Numbered from the stretch's first letter, positions 51,986 to 61,175 are shown. The stretch is DNA of 64,000 nucleotides from Cyanobium gracile_A (GCF_034931305.1 NZ_JAYGHY010000003.1:1-64000); one strand, 5' to 3'. Notes: generated by a model from the letters alone, not told the origin. Translations and numbers: made by a program.

Positions 51986-52660
51986 TCAGCTGTGTTGGGA
52001 TCGCAGCACGGGCTCGACCAGGTCCAGAACCTGCTTCCAGAGGCGGTCGGAGGGTGGCTCCCCTTTCGGCCCGCGCAAACTGATCAGAGTGCAGGCATAC
52101 GTGCGATTGGGCTGGAGCCCGATCACCCGCTCGAAAGCGGCGGCCGTGCCGCTGGCCAGGCGGTCGGCAATGGTGGTGAGTTGTTCACGCGTCACCCCGA
52201 AAGCATCCTCAAGGTCAGGGGCTGCCAGGAGGCAGGTCTGCAGAATCGGACGACCTTCAGCCAGGCCCATCGCTGTGGGCACTGGTGATCTGCTCAGACG
52301 GCGCTGAGTGAGCTTGAGGCTGGGCTGATCACTGCCCAGGGTGCTCGCCTGAAAGTTGAACCGCTGGCGCACAGAACCCTCCATCAAGGTGAGCTCGAAT
52401 CCCCCGCGCAGGGGCAGCCGCAGGGGTGCAGACGTCGCGAGCTCAAGGCTGCGCTTCGCAGGCCAGGGGTTGGCTGGCGAGGGCCTCTCCGATCGGGAGA
52501 GTAGTCCCGCCCCAACCAGCCGAGCTTCGAGCTGCTCTGCCGGGAGTGGCTCGGAGGCCGTTGAGGGCCAGCGTGGCAGCACGATGGCCTGGGTGGCCAG
52601 AAGTGCTGCGACTGTGGCGAGTGTGCCGTACCACTTCACCAACAGTGGAGGGGTGATCAC
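51986..52660 (-). CDS. Cyanoexosortase-associated protein
   Basis: A 224-residue protein with one N-terminal membrane helix (YGTLATVAALLATQAIVLPR) and an otherwise extracytoplasmic part: LEARLVGAGLLSRSERP, FELTLMEGSVRQRFNFQAST, and a C-terminal GLQPNRTYACTLISLRGPKG. It is similar in position and character to the partner proteins encoded next to cyanobacterial exosortases (cyanoexosortase A system-associated family). ATG at 52660 overlaps the exosortase stop in ATGA, so it is produced with the exosortase. 164 bases without a gene separate it from the phosphatase. Confidence 0.8.
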   Translation of the reverse strand: MITPPLLVKWYGTLATVAALLATQAIVLPRWPSTASEPLPAEQLEARLVGAGLLSRSERPSPANPWPAKRSLELATSAPLRLPLRGGFELTLMEGSVRQRFNFQASTLGSDQPSLKLTQRRLSRSPVPTAMGLAEGRPILQTCLLAAPDLEDAFGVTREQLTTIADRLASGTAAAFERVIGLQPNRTYACTLISLRGPKGEPPSDRLWKQVLDLVEPVLRSQHS

Positions 52661-53595
52661 GTTCCTTCCCCCTGCGGCGGCGGCGAGGGGAGGGGCGGGA
52701 GTTCCCTCTCCAGCAACCGCATGTAGACCATGCCGAAGATCAGGACGGCGACTCCGGAAAAGACCAGAGATCCGGTGCTCTGATGGAAGAAATCAAACCA
52801 CCAGCTTCCCTTGGAGTGACCGTTGCCGGCAAAGATGGCCAGCAGAGCGATGCGAAAGGTGTTGCAGAGCAGTCCGATCAGCGGAGCCACGAGAAACAGC
52901 AGGCAGCGACTGCCCCAGGAGCGAATTGGAAAGGCCAACAGGAAGATCACTCCCACGCAGAGGATCTGGGCCATCAGGTCGAGCCCGTTGCAGGGGCCAA
53001 GGACCTTCACGCCGCCCCCAGGAAGCAGCACGCTGCGGGAATTCACAACCACGTCGAGTCCCAGGATGCTGAGCCAGATGCCGGACAACCGGGCGGTGAG
53101 CAGGCTGATGGGGGCTTCCGGCAGAATTCGCATCAACAGGGCGAAACCCGGGAGCAGCATCAGGCAGAGCAGGGGATCGCGGAAGCGGCCAAGCCTGGCG
53201 GGCTTCTCGGCCATCAGACCCAGGGAGAGGCCGCCGATCGGAGCGAGGGCGAACAGCAATCCGTCCCAATGAACGATCACCGATGATCGAGCCAAGACCC
53301 ACACCAGCAGCAGGGTGCCGAGGATCAACCCCCAGGCGGCAGGTCTGGGATTGAGGTCCTCAAACTGATCCTCCATGCAGATCACGGCACCTCCCCACAC
53401 CAGGACGGCGAACACAGTGGTGTGCTCGCTCTGGCTGCTTTGGAAGACGGCCGCGTTCTGGATCGCCACGGCTGCGGCAAGGGCAAGCCAGAGATTGCGG
53501 GGGGTCGGTGGGGGGATGGCTGGAATGGCCGCCCGCCAGGATGGTGGAAGCTTCCTCAGAAGCCCGTTGGCGAGACGCACGACGATGTTGCTCAT
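52657..53595 (-). CDS. Exosortase, cyanoexosortase A type
   Basis: Polytopic cysteine protease/transpeptidase of the exosortase family, which processes PEP-CTERM type sorting signals at the membrane. The 312 residues have about eight hydrophobic helices. The catalytic triad is visible as Cys202 in VLGPCNGLDLM, Arg248 in LLCNTFRIALL and His271 in FDFFHQSTGSLVFSG, all in the expected order. It lies in an exopolysaccharide cluster, the usual exosortase setting. ATG at 53595 overlaps the dehydratase stop in ATGA. It is followed by its partner gene. No PEP-CTERM target was spotted in the window. Confidence 0.9.
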   Translation of the reverse strand: MSNIVVRLANGLLRKLPPSWRAAIPAIPPPTPRNLWLALAAAVAIQNAAVFQSSQSEHTTVFAVLVWGGAVICMEDQFEDLNPRPAAWGLILGTLLLVWVLARSSVIVHWDGLLFALAPIGGLSLGLMAEKPARLGRFRDPLLCLMLLPGFALLMRILPEAPISLLTARLSGIWLSILGLDVVVNSRSVLLPGGGVKVLGPCNGLDLMAQILCVGVIFLLAFPIRSWGSRCLLFLVAPLIGLLCNTFRIALLAIFAGNGHSKGSWWFDFFHQSTGSLVFSGVAVLIFGMVYMRLLERELPPLPSPPPQGEGT

Positions 53596-55529
53596 CGGGC
53601 CATGGCGTCGACCAGAGAGGGGGTCGGAAGCCCTTCATAGGGATCGTATTCCGGCACCAGTCGGCGCAGCAGCGCGCCAGTTGTCGCTTCGTCCCAGTTG
53701 GCGAGGGCCTCGTGCAGTTGCTGAATGAGCGGAAACAGCTGTTCTCCTTCGCGACGTGGTTCGGTGGCACGACGGATCAGGGGGTGCTCGGTGGGCTGGT
53801 CGTCGGCACTGATCAGAAGCTCTTCGTAGAGCTTTTCCCCTGGTCGCAAACCGGAGTACTGAATGGCGATGTCACCGTCACTGTTGTGCTCGTCCCGCAC
53901 CCTGAGGCCGGAAAGTTCGATCATCTGCCTGGCCAGGTCGGCGATCCGGACCGGTTCACCCATGTCGAGCAGGAACAGATCGCCCCCGATGGCCATGCCG
54001 GTGGACTGGAGCACGAGCTGGACGGCCTCCGGGATGGTCATGAAATAGCGGGTGATGGCCGGATGGGTGACGGTGACGGGTCCCCCAGTTGAGATCTGCT
54101 GGTGAAACAGGGGGATCACCGAGCCGGAAGAGCCGAGCACATTGCCGAACCGAACCATGGACAGAATCGGACCGCCGGCTTCGATCTCCGCGGCGGCGGC
54201 TTGGATCAGCAGTTCGCAGATTCGCTTGCTGGCCCCCATGACATTGGTCGGGCGCACGGCCTTGTCAGTGGAGATCAGGGTGAGGCGGCTGACCCCTGAG
54301 GCTCGGGTGGCGGCGATCACGGCCTCGGTGGCGCCGATGTTATTGGCGATTCCGGCGCAGAGATTGGACTCGACGAGTGGGACGTGCTTGTAGGCAGCGG
54401 CATGGAAAATCGTGTCCACACCGTGCCGGCGGCAGAGCAGGGTGAGGCGACTCGCGTCACAGGCATCGCCCAGGACGGCATGGAGTTCCACCCCGCAGCG
54501 GTGGGAGCTCAGCTCGCGCTCAATGGCGTATAAAGCGAACTCATTGCGCTCAACCAGCAGCAGCCGGGAAGCACCCAGGGCCACAACCTGGCGACAGAGT
54601 TCGCTGCCGATCGAGCCACCCGCTCCCGTCACCATCACCACTTTTCCTTCGACGCCAGCCTTCAGCAGCACCGGGTCGGGATTGGAGGGCTCTCGGCCCA
54701 GCAGATCTTCAATCGCCACCGCTTGCAGGTCGGAAACGATCCTCTGGCCACTGGCCATCTGAGCCAATGAGGGAATCGACAGCACCTCCAGCCCCCTGTG
54801 GGTGAGCTGGTCGACCAGCAGCCGCTTGCGCCGTCTGGACATGGCCGGCATGGCAAGCAGGACCTTGGAGACGCCGTGGCGTTCGATCAGTCGGGGCAGC
54901 CTGAGGGGCGTGTGGATTCCCATGTTCTGAAGCGTTCGCCCCTGGATTCCTTGATCGTCATCAAGGAATCCGACGATGCGGAAGCGGGGGTCGTTGCGCA
55001 GGGCCAGCAGCAGAGCCATCCCGGAGGCCCCAGCCCCGTAAATCAGGGTGGCATCGCCCTGGACGTTGTCGGGATTGTGGTTGTCCCGTTGATCAAGGTG
55101 ATGGATCAGGACGTCGCGCAGCACGATGCGGCTGGCGATGGCCCCTCCGGTGAACAGCAACCAATAGAGAATCCAGAAGGATCGTGGTGGCTGGGGCCCA
55201 CCCATCAGGGTGCTGATCAGCAGCAGGATCAGCACCATCGAGCCTGAGCGGGGCACGAGTCCGTAGAGGGAATGGCTGCCGGCATAGCGGGTGAGCCCCC
55301 GGTACCAGCCTGAGACCACCAGAACGGGTAGGCCCGTGATCACGGCCAGGGGCAGAAGCAGAATGGTGGAAGGCAGGAAACCACTGAGGGAGGTGGCATC
55401 CGGTAAGCGCAGAATGAAGGCCCCGAGGTAGGCCGCAATGATCATCAGACCATCAAAGACGACCAGAAGCAGCCTGCGTGCGAGCAGCTGCTTCTGGACG
55501 TAGCGGAGAATCGTGAGCTGAGGAATCAA
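53592..55529 (-). CDS. WbpM/CapD-like polysaccharide biosynthesis nucleotide-sugar dehydratase
   Basis: Large membrane-bound UDP-sugar 4,6-dehydratase family, 645 residues. Four hydrophobic helices in residues 20-130 precede a first Rossmann domain (LIYGAGASGMALLLAL), then the SDR catalytic domain with VTGAGGSIGSELCRQV, the Asp/Thr block FHAAAYKHVPLVE and ISTDKAVRPTNVMGASKRIC, where Met replaces the catalytic Tyr as in WbpM-type enzymes. It would make the deoxyamino or 6-deoxy sugar for a lipid-linked repeat. TTG at 55529 is the apparent start. It overlaps the exosortase gene in ATGA. A 306-base AT-richer gap precedes it. Confidence 0.9.
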   Translation of the reverse strand: MIPQLTILRYVQKQLLARRLLLVVFDGLMIIAAYLGAFILRLPDATSLSGFLPSTILLLPLAVITGLPVLVVSGWYRGLTRYAGSHSLYGLVPRSGSMVLILLLISTLMGGPQPPRSFWILYWLLFTGGAIASRIVLRDVLIHHLDQRDNHNPDNVQGDATLIYGAGASGMALLLALRNDPRFRIVGFLDDDQGIQGRTLQNMGIHTPLRLPRLIERHGVSKVLLAMPAMSRRRKRLLVDQLTHRGLEVLSIPSLAQMASGQRIVSDLQAVAIEDLLGREPSNPDPVLLKAGVEGKVVMVTGAGGSIGSELCRQVVALGASRLLLVERNEFALYAIERELSSHRCGVELHAVLGDACDASRLTLLCRRHGVDTIFHAAAYKHVPLVESNLCAGIANNIGATEAVIAATRASGVSRLTLISTDKAVRPTNVMGASKRICELLIQAAAAEIEAGGPILSMVRFGNVLGSSGSVIPLFHQQISTGGPVTVTHPAITRYFMTIPEAVQLVLQSTGMAIGGDLFLLDMGEPVRIADLARQMIELSGLRVRDEHNSDGDIAIQYSGLRPGEKLYEELLISADDQPTEHPLIRRATEPRREGEQLFPLIQQLHEALANWDEATTGALLRRLVPEYDPYEGLPTPSLVDAMAR

Positions 55530-55835
55530 ACGTTCGAATCGCTAAGAATCGATCAATCAGGTAAAGACTTACTGAAAAGAAACTAGGAAAAGACCAGCGT
55601 TGAAGGGGGCAAGATGTGAAAGCTGCTGAAACAAGGTTGAACGGATGAGCCTGGATCCTTGGACGGTAGGACAGCGTCTGGATTGTCGCCGCTATGGCCT
55701 ATGGCAGTGGATGGCATCAGAAACAGATGCTAGCAACCAAGGTTGGGATCGAGATTTTCATCCAGCATTGATGTGATCGAGGAATGAATGGATCATCGGA
55801 TGGACTTGAGCTCCTTTAACGAGTTTACCGCCATT
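55530..55835. other. AT-richer intergenic region upstream of the WbpM/CapD-like gene
   Basis: 306 bases without a gene, between the WecA-like gene's end (55836) and the dehydratase start (55529). Base composition drops: bases 55561-55620 are only about 42 percent GC. It probably holds the leftward promoter of the dehydratase-exosortase operon, as well as the end of the WecA-like transcript. No convincing -35/-10 pair or terminator could be fixed by eye. A short GTTCGAATC near 55532 resembles a tRNA T-loop but lacks a stem. Confidence 0.65.
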
Positions 55836-56774
55836 TCAGGGTGAGAAGGGGACGGCATGGTGCCGATCCAGCCAGAGGCCGACGGCAAGTACCGCCAGCA
55901 GCAGGCTGAGCTCCAGGGCCAGGCCCTGGAGGAGGAGGGCCCCGCCCAGCAGGGCGGTGGCACCGATGTACAGGCTGGCCACCCGGCTGTGGGGCCAGCC
56001 GGCCTGATGCAGGCGTTGGTACAGATGCAGCCGATGGGCCTGGAAGATGGGTTGTCCTGCCTGCCAGCGGCGCAAAACGCAGAGGCAGGGGTCGCCCAGC
56101 AGGGGAAAGCCAGCGAGCAGCAGGCCCAGGGCCATGGCCGAGGTGGCCTGCTGCAGCGCCATGCCGGCGATGACCGCCCCGAGGAACGTGCTGCCCACAT
56201 CCCCCATGAACACCCGGGCCGGACTCCAGTTCCAGGCCAGGAAGCTCAGCAGGGCCCCGATCAAGGGGAGCATGCCGTTGCCGCCGATGGGAGCCATCGC
56301 CAGCACCGCAACGCTCAGCAGCACGGAGGCGCAGCCGGCGACGAGTCCATCGAGGCCATCACTGAAGTTGACGAAATTGATCACCGCCGTGACGGCGAAC
56401 CAGGCCACGGGCAGCAGCCACCACGCCAGAGGAAGCGGGGTGATCGCCACCAGGGCCAGGGCTGTGGCGATCTGGATGCCGTAACGCCCTGCTGCCGGCA
56501 GATCGAGGCGGTCGTCCAGCAGACCCACGAGGGCCAGTGGCAGGCAGATCAGCGGAATCCAGGCCGGCCAGCCTCCACCGGCCAGGGGAGCCAGTCCACT
56601 GCCGACCAGGACAAAGGCCAGGCCCCCGCCCCGAGGGGTGGGCCGCTTGTGGGAGCTGCGGGCGTTGGGCTGATCCACCAGTCCGCGCCGCAGCAGCGGC
56701 AGCAGCAGGTGCAGGAGCAGCGCCCCCAGGCCCCCGCCCAGCAGCAGAACGGCCGGACTGTGAAGGGCGGTCAT
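55836..56774 (-). CDS. WecA/TagO-like undecaprenyl-phosphate sugar-1-phosphate transferase
   Basis: Integral-membrane enzyme initiating lipid-linked glycan synthesis by transferring sugar-1-phosphate to undecaprenyl phosphate (MraY/WecA/TagO family). The 312 residues have about ten hydrophobic helices. Motifs are NARSSHKRPTPRGGGLAFVL (substrate loop), LVGLLDDRLDLPAAGRYGIQ with the Asp pair, NFVNFSDGLDGLVAGCAS and SPARVFMGDVGSTFLGAVIA. The short length favours the WecA/TagO side over MraY. ATG at 56774 overlaps the epimerase stop in ATGA, so the epimerase-like and initiation genes are coupled. Which sugar it uses is unknown. Confidence 0.9.
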   Translation of the reverse strand: MTALHSPAVLLLGGGLGALLLHLLLPLLRRGLVDQPNARSSHKRPTPRGGGLAFVLVGSGLAPLAGGGWPAWIPLICLPLALVGLLDDRLDLPAAGRYGIQIATALALVAITPLPLAWWLLPVAWFAVTAVINFVNFSDGLDGLVAGCASVLLSVAVLAMAPIGGNGMLPLIGALLSFLAWNWSPARVFMGDVGSTFLGAVIAGMALQQATSAMALGLLLAGFPLLGDPCLCVLRRWQAGQPIFQAHRLHLYQRLHQAGWPHSRVASLYIGATALLGGALLLQGLALELSLLLAVLAVGLWLDRHHAVPFSP

Positions 56775-57712
56775 GGTGCCAGCGGCAGCACGGGAAAGGG
56801 TTCAGGTGGTACCCCCAGGATGCGATGGGCTGGGGTGAACCTGGCCAGGTCGGCACCCATGCGCTGCACCGCCTCGAAGCGCTTCGGGGAGAGCAGCAAC
56901 AGTGGCGAGGCGAGGGACAGAAAGAGGCGCGGCGGCAGGGCCAGCAGACGGCAGCGACGGGCCCGATCCCCCGGGTCGGTCGCCTCCTGAAGACGCCGCA
57001 GCATGGTGGCGTAGGTCAGGGTGTCATCACCGCCGAGGGGGAGGTGGACCGGCTGGGACGGGTCAAAGCCTTCCTGGGCCAGTTGGTCGGCCAGGTGCAG
57101 GGTCACGGCGGCCAGTTGGCGGCAGTGGATCGGTTGCCGCAGACCACCCTGCCCGGGCAGGGGCAGGATGGGCAGGCGGCGCAGCAACTGGCGCAGTCGG
57201 CTGAGGTTGCGGTCGCCCAGGCGGCCCGATTGGCCGTAGATGAGGGTGGGCGCCAGGATGCGCAGGGGGAGGGCCTGGGCCGCGCAGGTCAGGGTCAGCT
57301 GCTCTTCCGCCTGTCGCAGCCGTTGCACCAGATCCCGGTCGAAGCCGTTGGCGGCGAACCGTTTGGTGATCACCGAGGAGGAGGAGCAGGCGATCACCCC
57401 CCGCAGGGCGGTGACGCCGGCCGGGTCCCTGGCGGCCCAGCGGGCCAACCAAGGGGCGAACGTCCAGATGGGGGCAAAACTGATCAGCATCCCCAGCGGC
57501 GCCTCGCCCGTCTCGCCGGCTTGCTCCAGATCACAGGGCAGAAACGGTTGTGGATCGCCGCCCCAGGCCGGCGGCAGAGGAGGACGTCGGCCCGCTACCA
57601 CCAGCGGCCGTCCCCTGGCCAGTTCGATCAGGGCCTGGCCGCTCGGGCTGGTGGCTCCGAAGAGAGTGATCGGCACGGGGGAGGGGAGGGCCAAGGGAGG
57701 GATCAGAGGCAT
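56771..57712 (-). CDS. NAD-dependent epimerase-like protein
   Basis: A 313-residue SDR/NAD-binding protein. PVPITLFGATSPSGQALIEL is a Rossmann nucleotide loop, though the Gly pattern is variant (GATSPSG rather than GATGFIG). The fragment CSSSSVITKRFAANGFDRDL lies where the catalytic Ser/Tyr would be, and LRILAPTLIYGQSGR and LPLPGQGGLRQPIHCRQLAA resemble the sugar-binding half of extended SDRs. No YxxxK is obvious, so activity is uncertain. ATG at 57712 overlaps the end of the YdcF-like gene by ten bases. A role in polysaccharide precursor metabolism is inferred from its neighbours. Confidence 0.75.
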   Translation of the reverse strand: MPLIPPLALPSPVPITLFGATSPSGQALIELARGRPLVVAGRRPPLPPAWGGDPQPFLPCDLEQAGETGEAPLGMLISFAPIWTFAPWLARWAARDPAGVTALRGVIACSSSSVITKRFAANGFDRDLVQRLRQAEEQLTLTCAAQALPLRILAPTLIYGQSGRLGDRNLSRLRQLLRRLPILPLPGQGGLRQPIHCRQLAAVTLHLADQLAQEGFDPSQPVHLPLGGDDTLTYATMLRRLQEATDPGDRARRCRLLALPPRLFLSLASPLLLLSPKRFEAVQRMGADLARFTPAHRILGVPPEPFPVLPLAP

Positions 57713-58437
57713 TCGTTGCCATCCAGACGGCCATCCCACCCCGTCAGGCGCCAGAGGGAGGCGCGCAGCTGGTCGCGCCAGAGCCGCAGTTGGGATTCGG
57801 GCCGCAGATCACCGGTTTCGGCATCGGAGCCCGTCACCTGCCAGCCGGTGCCGGCATAGACGATCCGGGCGATCGCCAGGGTACGGGCCATGTGGGTTCC
57901 GGCTGTCACGAAGGTGAGCTGTCCGGGTCCGGGCCTGGTCTCCAGGATTCGGGCCAGGGCGGTCACCTGGCCGACGGTGTCGCAACCGGGAAGCAGGCGC
58001 AACAGATTCGAGGTGTCCTGGGGCCAGAGCCTTCGGTTGCGGAGGTGGTTGTAGGTGATGGCCTGGTACTCGGCATTGCCCTGCAGGACGAGCAACGCCC
58101 CTGGCCGCTCCCGCCAGAGCAGCAGGGCCGATTGGCTCCGCCAGGGATCCTCGATGAAAGCGGTGATCACCTGGGTTCCTTGTCTCTTGTTCGCCTTGGG
58201 CTCCGCGATGGTGTCTCTCGTCGGCCGTGACCCCGGTCCCCTCGTTTTCTGCCAGGCAGGAGCGAAGAACCAGGCGACCATGGCGAGGCCGGCCAGGGCC
58301 ACGGACCCGAAGCGGGCTCGGCGGTTGGCCCAGAAGCGTTGCAGGGGGGTGGCCTGGATGGTCCGGGGGGCGCTACGACGCACCCGTTGCCGCTGCCGTT
58401 TCCGGTCTGCCCCGGCCGGCCCGCTCTGCTCTGGCAA
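57703..58437 (-). CDS. YdcF/SanA-like (DUF218) protein
   Basis: A 244-residue protein of the DUF218/YdcF group, often linked to envelope synthesis. The N-terminus is basic and contains one membrane helix (ALAGLAMVAWFFAPAWQ, about 48-65). The DUF218 part is partly recognisable: ERPGALLVLQGNAEYQA, LLPGCDTVGQVTALARILET, LTFVTAGTHMARTLAIARIV. The TTG at 58437 is the apparent start, with no strong ribosome site. It lies 28 bases after the GT2 gene and overlaps the epimerase start by ten bases, so it belongs to the polysaccharide operon. Biochemical function unknown. Confidence 0.75.
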   Translation of the reverse strand: MPEQSGPAGADRKRQRQRVRRSAPRTIQATPLQRFWANRRARFGSVALAGLAMVAWFFAPAWQKTRGPGSRPTRDTIAEPKANKRQGTQVITAFIEDPWRSQSALLLWRERPGALLVLQGNAEYQAITYNHLRNRRLWPQDTSNLLRLLPGCDTVGQVTALARILETRPGPGQLTFVTAGTHMARTLAIARIVYAGTGWQVTGSDAETGDLRPESQLRLWRDQLRASLWRLTGWDGRLDGNECL

Positions 58438-58465
58438 GGGAATTGACGCGCAGGCTCAGGGGAGT

Positions 58466-59332
58466 TTATCCGCCCCGTCCCGGTCGCTTCCACGCGCCGC
58501 TCAGCGACGGCATCCGACTCCAGAGACGCCTGACGTAGCGAAGCAGGAAGGGGATCCACCAGAGCCAGCCGAACGCCCGCCCATAGGCCAGCCGGACCTC
58601 CTGAAGCCGCCGGCGGGTCTGCTGGCCGCTGACACCCGCCTCGCCCATGTGCACCAGCTCCAGATCCAGGGCCCGGTACGAAAGGTCGGCGCAGGCACTC
58701 AGGCGGAGGAAGTAGTCGAGGTCGGCGGAGAGCCGGAAGGGTGCGGCGAACTGATCGACGCGGCGGCGGGCCCCCGGCCCGATCAGGGTGGCTTGATGGG
58801 GTGGGGTGGAGCCCAGAAACAGGTTGAGGCGATAGGCCCCACAGCTGGAGAAGGCCGTCCTGCGTCCCAGCCGGACCGCCCCGTCCTTCCCGGGCCCTGC
58901 ATAACGGCCACGGCAAACCACCAGATCGGGTGGGTCGCCCCCTGGCGTGGCCGGACGGGTCGCCTTGAGCGCCTCCTCGAGTGCGCTGGGGCTGGGCGCC
59001 CAGTCGTCACTGCCCCAGCACAACAGCCAGTGGTCCGCGGGCGCGGCAAGGAAGCCCTGGTTCATGGCCCCGAAGATGCCGGGAAACGCCGGCTCCTGGG
59101 GCTGCCAGGTGAAGCGCTTGTCCCGGTGGCAGAGGGCCTCCAGCCAGGCCCGGTGCTCAGAGCCGCTGGGGCCATCGATGAACAGCACCCGCCAGTGGGG
59201 CCAGCTCTGACGCTGCAGGGAGGTGACCAGCCGGGGCAGCAGCCGGTGGGAATCGAGGGTGGGAACGATCAGGCTGAGCCCGGTGGCGGCTCCAGGGGGC
59301 AGCGGGGCGCCTGCGGCAGCGGGGGAGCTCAC
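58466..59332 (-). CDS. Family 2 glycosyltransferase
   Basis: A 288-residue GT2-type transferase. TGLSLIVPTLDSHRLLPRLV is the N-terminal nucleotide-binding strand, with WRVLFIDGPSGSEHR, LLCWGSDDWAPSPSALEEAL containing the DxD-like WGSDDW, and GSTPPHQATLIGPGARRRVD and FAAPFRLSADLDYFLRLSAC as acceptor side. No membrane helix is evident. GTG at 59332 overlaps the carbamoyltransferase stop in GTGA. The sugar and acceptor are unknown; the neighbours point to the repeat unit of a surface polysaccharide. Confidence 0.87.
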   Translation of the reverse strand: MSSPAAAGAPLPPGAATGLSLIVPTLDSHRLLPRLVTSLQRQSWPHWRVLFIDGPSGSEHRAWLEALCHRDKRFTWQPQEPAFPGIFGAMNQGFLAAPADHWLLCWGSDDWAPSPSALEEALKATRPATPGGDPPDLVVCRGRYAGPGKDGAVRLGRRTAFSSCGAYRLNLFLGSTPPHQATLIGPGARRRVDQFAAPFRLSADLDYFLRLSACADLSYRALDLELVHMGEAGVSGQQTRRRLQEVRLAYGRAFGWLWWIPFLLRYVRRLWSRMPSLSGAWKRPGRGG

Positions 59333-61080
59333 CCCTGGCGGCGGATCAGCACATCACCCAGGACCAGCAGGTCCATGCGGGTGCGCAGGAAGCAGTCGAG
59401 GGCCTGGGAGGGGGTGCAGACGATCGGCTCGTTTTCGTTGAACGAGGTGTTGAGCACCATCGGCACACCCGTCTGATCGGCGAAGGCCCGGATCAGGCGG
59501 TAGTAGCGGCCGTTGTCCGCCGCGTTAACGGTCTGGAGACGGCCGCTGCCGTCCACGTGGGTGACGGCCGGGATGCGGGCGCGCTGCTCCTCGCGGATCG
59601 GATACACCTGCATCATGAAGGGCACCTCCCCATCGAGGCTGAACCAGTCGCCCACCGCCTCCTCGAGCACCGAAGGGGCGAACGGACGGAACGATTCCCT
59701 CCGTTTGATCTTGAGGTTGAGGATGTCCTTCATGTCGGCGCGGCGGGGGTCGCCGAGGATCGAACGGTGGCCGAGGGCCCGCGGTCCCCATTCCATACGT
59801 CCATCGAACCAGCCGATCACCAGCCCCTCGGCGATCGCCGCCGCCACCTGCTCACAGAGGGCGTCTTCCTCCGGTCGCTCCAGGCTGCACTGGGCCTGCT
59901 CCAGGGCCGCGCAGGTGTTAGGGCTGGCGAGCAGCTCCTCCACTTCTCCTGGTGCCGGCTGGCTGCCCAGGTAGGCATGGCGCATCGGCGCGCTGCGGGA
60001 CCGTCCCAGGCCGTGCCACACATCCAGGGCGGCGCCGAGGGCGCCCCCGGCGTCACCGGCGGCCGCCTGCACATAGACCCGCTGGAACGGGGTGGCCAGG
60101 GTCACCTTGCCGTTGGCGACCGAGTTGGCACCGCAGCCGCCGGCGATGCAGAGCTGGTCGCTGGGGTGGCTTCGGTGCAGGGCCCGCAGCAAGTGGAAGA
60201 AGGCTTCCTCGTACATCGCCTGGGCCGAACGGGCGATGTCCATGTGGTGCTGCTGGAGTGGCTCCTCCGCCTGGCGGGCAGGGCCGAGCAGGGCTTCCAG
60301 CTCCGGGCTCCAGTGGCCGCCCACCACCGGGGCCCCGTTGCTCCACTGGTGTGGCAGCTTCTGGGTGGCGTGCAGGAAATAGCGCAGATCCAGCCGATAG
60401 GTGCCGTCGGACTGGAGCCTCACGATGCGGCGCATGGCCTCCATCCGGGTGGGCTGGCCGTAGGGCGCCAGTCCCATCACCTTGTATTCGTCGCCGTAGT
60501 TGGGGAAGCCCAGGTACTGGGTGATGGCTGTGTAGAAGGCGCCCAGGGAATGGGGGAACCAGATCTGACCATCGAGGCTGAGCTGGTTGCCCTGGCCATG
60601 GCCCCAGGCGCCGCTGGCGAAGTCGCCGAAGCCATCCACCGAGATCACGGCCGCCTCCTGGAAGGGGGAGGCGAAAAAGGCCGAGGCCAGGTGGGCTCGG
60701 TGGTGCTCCACGAAGTGCAGTCGGGCCCCGATCTCGGCCCCTGGGAAGGCCAGGGCCAGCTGCTGGGCCAGGCCGGCCCGTTCGCGTTTGTTGCGCCAGC
60801 GCGCCACCAGGAAGCGGGGATCGGGGCGGTGCCCCAGGGTGTAAGCCACCTTGCGCCAGCGGTGGGCCCCCGGCTGGGAGTTGATGGCGATGTGGTCGAG
60901 ATCGGCCGGCCCCACGCCGGCATCGGCCAGACACCAGGCCATGGCCTCGGAGGGAAAACCGGCCCAATGCTTGATGCGACGGAAGCGCTCCTCCTCGGCG
61001 GCGGCGACGATCACCCCATCCCGGACCAGGGCGGCGGCCGCATCGGCGTGGAAGGCATTGATGCCCAGGATGAGCGTCAT
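59329..61080 (-). CDS. Carbamoyltransferase of NodU/CmcH family
   Basis: O-carbamoylates sugars or natural-product hydroxyls using carbamoyl phosphate and ATP. With ATG at 61080 it has 583 residues: MTLILGINAFHADAAAALVR opens the Kae1-like domain, VEHHRAHLASAFFASPFQEA carries the iron/zinc-binding His pair, and VISVDGFGDFASGAWGHGQG and CIAGGCGANSVANGKVTLAT belong to it. The C-terminal YrdC-like domain has GPRALGHRSILGDPRRADMK, FRPFAPSVLEEAVGDWF and VNAADNGRYYRLI. It is followed by GT2 in a four-base overlap. Carbamoylation of a surface glycan is the contextual inference. Confidence 0.92.
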   Translation of the reverse strand: MTLILGINAFHADAAAALVRDGVIVAAAEEERFRRIKHWAGFPSEAMAWCLADAGVGPADLDHIAINSQPGAHRWRKVAYTLGHRPDPRFLVARWRNKRERAGLAQQLALAFPGAEIGARLHFVEHHRAHLASAFFASPFQEAAVISVDGFGDFASGAWGHGQGNQLSLDGQIWFPHSLGAFYTAITQYLGFPNYGDEYKVMGLAPYGQPTRMEAMRRIVRLQSDGTYRLDLRYFLHATQKLPHQWSNGAPVVGGHWSPELEALLGPARQAEEPLQQHHMDIARSAQAMYEEAFFHLLRALHRSHPSDQLCIAGGCGANSVANGKVTLATPFQRVYVQAAAGDAGGALGAALDVWHGLGRSRSAPMRHAYLGSQPAPGEVEELLASPNTCAALEQAQCSLERPEEDALCEQVAAAIAEGLVIGWFDGRMEWGPRALGHRSILGDPRRADMKDILNLKIKRRESFRPFAPSVLEEAVGDWFSLDGEVPFMMQVYPIREEQRARIPAVTHVDGSGRLQTVNAADNGRYYRLIRAFADQTGVPMVLNTSFNENEPIVCTPSQALDCFLRTRMDLLVLGDVLIRRQG

Positions 61081-61131
61081 GAAGCGGGTGAACCGGTTGG
61101 CGGGGGCGGGGTGTCGCTGGAGGCGTCGGCC

Positions 61132-61153
61132 AGCCTCGGACGGGTCCGAGGCT
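61132..61153. repeat. Perfect 10-base inverted repeat upstream of the carbamoyltransferase gene
   Basis: AGCCTCGGAC (61132-61141) pairs exactly with GTCCGAGGCT (61144-61153) with two bases between. It lies about 50-75 bases before the carbamoyltransferase start and some 185 bases after the asnB stop. There is no T tract. It could be an operator or part of a processing/termination structure between the two leftward genes. Confidence 0.5.
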
Positions 61154-61175
61154 CCACGCACCGTTGCAGCGTCAT

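Noticed and set aside
55528..55545. GTTCGAATC resembling a tRNA T-loop.
   Set aside because: Flanking bases cannot form the T-stem and no other arms are present.
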